DNA of 32,740 bases from Gammaproteobacteria bacterium (GTDB taxonomy: Bacteria > Pseudomonadota > Gammaproteobacteria > DSM-19610), in assembly GCA_015494295.1 (NCBI GenBank), contig WGBO01000047.1:1-32740 (forward strand), in the 5' to 3' direction. A program made the position numbers and the translations under genes. Positions 31,722-32,740 of the stretch are shown one piece after another. Each line of letters opens with the position of its first letter. The first letter of the stretch is position 1. The notes under the pieces were generated by a model. It ran no database searches. It was not told the origin of the DNA and worked only from the letters and a program-made list of their open reading frames with translations.

Positions 31722-31729
31722 AAAACCGG

Positions 31730-32005
31730 TTACTTGGGCAAACCGGCCTGGATGATCTTCTTGTTGGCCGCGGCCTGGAGGTTCGCGATCTTGGGCTTGT
31801 TGCCGCCGAGATAGTCACCGAGCGAAACGGTGGGCACCTTTTTCTTGTCGACCAGCGGATACATGGTGCACTTTTCACAGGCGCGCAACATCGGCTGAGC
31901 ACCGGCGGGCGCCTTACCGGCAGGGCGTTTGCGCAGGTTCATGCAATTTTCCGTACGCATGTAGGCCTGCTGGGGAATGCAATAGAACATCAGATCCTTG
32001 CTCAC
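31730..32005 (-). CDS. Small four-cysteine protein, possibly metal-binding, unknown function
   Basis: A 91-residue basic protein. The GTG at 32005 is chosen because AGGAGGAG lies six bases upstream, an excellent ribosome-binding site; starting at the next ATG (MFYC) would put that site too far away. Cysteines occur at residues 9, 21, 43 and 46 (the last two as CEKC), suggesting a zinc site, an iron-sulfur site or a redox disulfide. The second half is Lys-rich with a predicted helix near the C-terminus. No signal peptide. It has its own promoter (32048-32076) and terminator (31683-31721), so it is a single-gene unit. I do not recognise the family. Confidence 0.75.
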   Translation of the reverse strand: MSKDLMFYCIPQQAYMRTENCMNLRKRPAGKAPAGAQPMLRACEKCTMYPLVDKKKVPTVSLGDYLGGNKPKIANLQAAANKKIIQAGLPK

Positions 32006-32047
32006 TGATGACTCCTCCTGACGGTAGAAAGACGAATGAAGCGCGGG

Positions 32048-32076
32048 AGTGTAACATTTTTGCCACATGTCTGCAA
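32048..32076 (-). promoter_or_regulatory. Sigma70 promoter of the four-cysteine protein gene
   Basis: On the minus strand TTGCAG (32071-32076), a 17-base spacer and TACACT (32048-32053). The leader is about 36 bases and carries the AGGAGGAG ribosome-binding site. Confidence 0.7.
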
Positions 32077-32097
32077 TATTTCGGGGATTTCAAGGAG

Positions 32098-32199
32098 TTA
32101 TAGGCCGCCACTGCCATAGTACCTGGCCACGGCGTCCTGGACTGCACGGTACGCGCTTAGATAAACTACGTCCTTGCACCGCTCGATTTGCAACGACAT
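32098..32199 (-). CDS. Possible 33-residue small protein
   Basis: An ATG-to-TAA frame with protein-like composition (MSLQIERCKDVVYLSAYRAV near the start, then a short Gly-rich tail). Third codon positions are mostly G or C but less so than in the confident genes. The ribosome-binding site is weak. It ends 22 bases before the -35 box of the next gene. It may be a real small protein, a gene remnant near the insertion sequence, or chance. Confidence 0.25.
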   Translation of the reverse strand: MSLQIERCKDVVYLSAYRAVQDAVARYYGSGGL

Positions 32200-32275
32200 G
32201 CCATCACGGTGTAGATTCTGCCTGACAGGGAACGTTGTGTGGTTGATGACAGGACGTTATCAGACCGGATCCCGT

Positions 32276-32309
32276 AAAGCCCCGGTGACAAGGATGTCGC
32301 CGGGGCTTT
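32276..32309. terminator. Strong hairpin, probable bidirectional terminator
   Basis: AAAGCCCCGG and CCGGGGCTTT pair perfectly over ten bases, then after one mismatch GACA pairs with TGTC around the loop AGGA. Each strand ends in only three Ts. On the minus strand it begins immediately after the stop codon of the possible 38-residue ORF at 32311. Confidence 0.65.
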
Positions 32310-32310
32310 G

Positions 32311-32427
32311 TCATGTACAGGGCAGCAGGGCCTCAATAGCTTCGATACTATCGGCCCGTGGCAGTTCGGTAAACACCCGCCGCGGATACGCATAGAGGGT
32401 GGTGTCAAAAATCGTTCGCACATTCAA
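32311..32427 (-). CDS. Possible 38-residue small protein with TTG start
   Basis: A short minus-strand frame starting at TTG 32427, nine bases after AAGGAG, and ending TGA just before a strong terminator hairpin. The product would run from MNVRTIFDTTLYAYPRRVF to a C-terminal LLPCT. An in-frame TAA lies 21 bases before the TTG, so it is not the visible tail of a longer intact gene. Third-position GC is clearly lower than in the confident genes, so it may be recently acquired or a remnant. The placement between ribosome-binding site and terminator is the main support. Confidence 0.3.
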   Translation of the reverse strand: MNVRTIFDTTLYAYPRRVFTELPRADSIEAIEALLPCT

Positions 32428-32625
32428 TCGGCGGTGCTCCTTGGATTAAACCGAACGTTGTTACTACAGTTCCATATCTATGTCTATTTTAACAGGCTGT
32501 TGAAAAGCACCTTTCTTTTGCGCTAACACGGCAACCGCTACAGCGTCCCGGCGCACCTGTGCGGTGAACGGGTGGCGATCCACCGTTCGCGAGTTATTGT
32601 CAAATCTGGTGTTTAGCCGGTTGAA
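32428..32625. other. Non-coding stretch between the possible small ORF and the transposase end
   Basis: No convincing gene on either strand. It contains an AT-richer segment (about 32455-32515) and a hairpin at about 32565-32589, where GAACGGGTGG pairs with CCACCGTTC with one bulge. Most of it is probably the terminal non-coding part of the IS256-family element. Confidence 0.5.
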
Positions 32626-32740
32626 TCAAGCGGCGGCCTGATTATCCGTTGTCACCTCGACACCGTCTTTGAATTCGATTCCGGTTACCACTTTCGCCAG
32701 GTAATCGAAACCGCGTAATCGTCTCCATTTCTTCTCGGCA
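32495..32740 (-). mobile_element. IS256-family insertion sequence, one end only; boundary uncertain
   Basis: The transposase C-terminus at 32626-32740 identifies the family. The segment just past its stop, containing ATTTGACAATAACTC on the minus strand, is familiar to me from IS256-family ends. GGCTGTTGAAAA at 32495 looks like an insertion-sequence terminus and is offered as the left boundary, but without the other end no inverted repeat or target duplication can be checked. Confidence 0.5.
32626..32740 (-). CDS. IS256-family transposase, C-terminal 37 residues
   Basis: The minus-strand frame enters from the window end and stops at TGA 32626-32628. The visible residues begin AEKKWRRLRGFDYLAKVVTG and continue with IEFKDGV, the characteristic C-terminus of IS256-type DDE transposases. 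The catalytic residues lie outside the window, so it cannot be said whether the gene is intact. No stop or frameshift occurs in the visible part. Confidence 0.75.
   Translation of the reverse strand, partial: AEKKWRRLRGFDYLAKVVTGIEFKDGVEVTTDNQAAA

Noticed and set aside
32166..32423. An 85-codon minus-strand frame rich in Cys and Pro
   Set aside because: It runs straight through the strong hairpin at 32276-32309 and lacks a ribosome-binding site; the TTG-started frame that ends before the hairpin fits the signals better.
1..32740. CRISPR arrays, tRNA or rRNA genes
   Set aside because: No regularly spaced repeats, no tRNA cloverleaf with a TTCRANY-like arm and no rRNA-like sequence were seen on reading the window.

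Overview
The window is a GC-rich, densely packed stretch of a gammaproteobacterial chromosome. Several neighbourhoods are typical of that class: polA convergent with engB and followed by a DUF2782 gene; cytochrome c4 and dsbA beside an EEP-family gene and a diguanylate cyclase; and uvrD, rsmJ, a YcgN-family gene and an LplT-type transporter. From memory, Pseudomonas has a very similar order around dgcH, dsbA, cytochrome c4, engB and polA. Here a System II (ResB/CcsB) cytochrome c maturation pair sits inside that cluster. I cannot name the genus.

Layout: (1) 1-3102 holds a TetR-family repressor (cut by the window start), divergent from a DUF6502 gene and a DUF5666 lipoprotein gene. (2) 3137-12127, all on the minus strand, reads cytochrome c4, terminator, resB, ccsB, dsbA, acetolactate synthase-like, EEP hydrolase, diguanylate cyclase, c'-type cytochrome. 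(3) 12374-16484 holds engB, a probable small RNA, polA and a DUF2782 gene. (4) 16541-23233 holds TRAP transporter permeases, a CheY-like regulator, the oppositely transcribed TRAP binding protein, and a membrane PAS-GGDEF-EAL protein. (5) 23237-28232 holds uvrD, a 68-codon gene and the rsmJ, ycgN-like, lplT row. (6) 28229-31620 holds a hypothetical gene followed by modA, modB and modC. (7) 31730-32740 holds a small cysteine-containing protein gene, two possible very small ORFs, and the 3' end of an IS256-family transposase gene.

How it fits together: region 2 looks like one envelope-redox unit. ResB and CcsB attach haem, DsbA handles thiols, and the flanking genes encode a dihaem c4 and a monohaem c'-like cytochrome. 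Two c-di-GMP enzymes (3633-5099 and 20351-23233) and a single-domain receiver sit beside electron-transfer or uptake genes. The mod genes supply molybdate, presumably for molybdoenzymes outside the window.

The strongest unannotated signals are two. One is a structured, C-rich transcript with its own terminator on the minus strand between engB and polA, the location used by Spot 42 and ErsA in other gammaproteobacteria. The other is a recurring promoter layout in which the -10 box ends only 6 to 9 bases before the start codon (DUF6502, resB, engB, dctQ, rsmJ, uvrD), which predicts leaderless or nearly leaderless mRNAs. I saw no CRISPR array, tRNA, rRNA, prophage or defence island.
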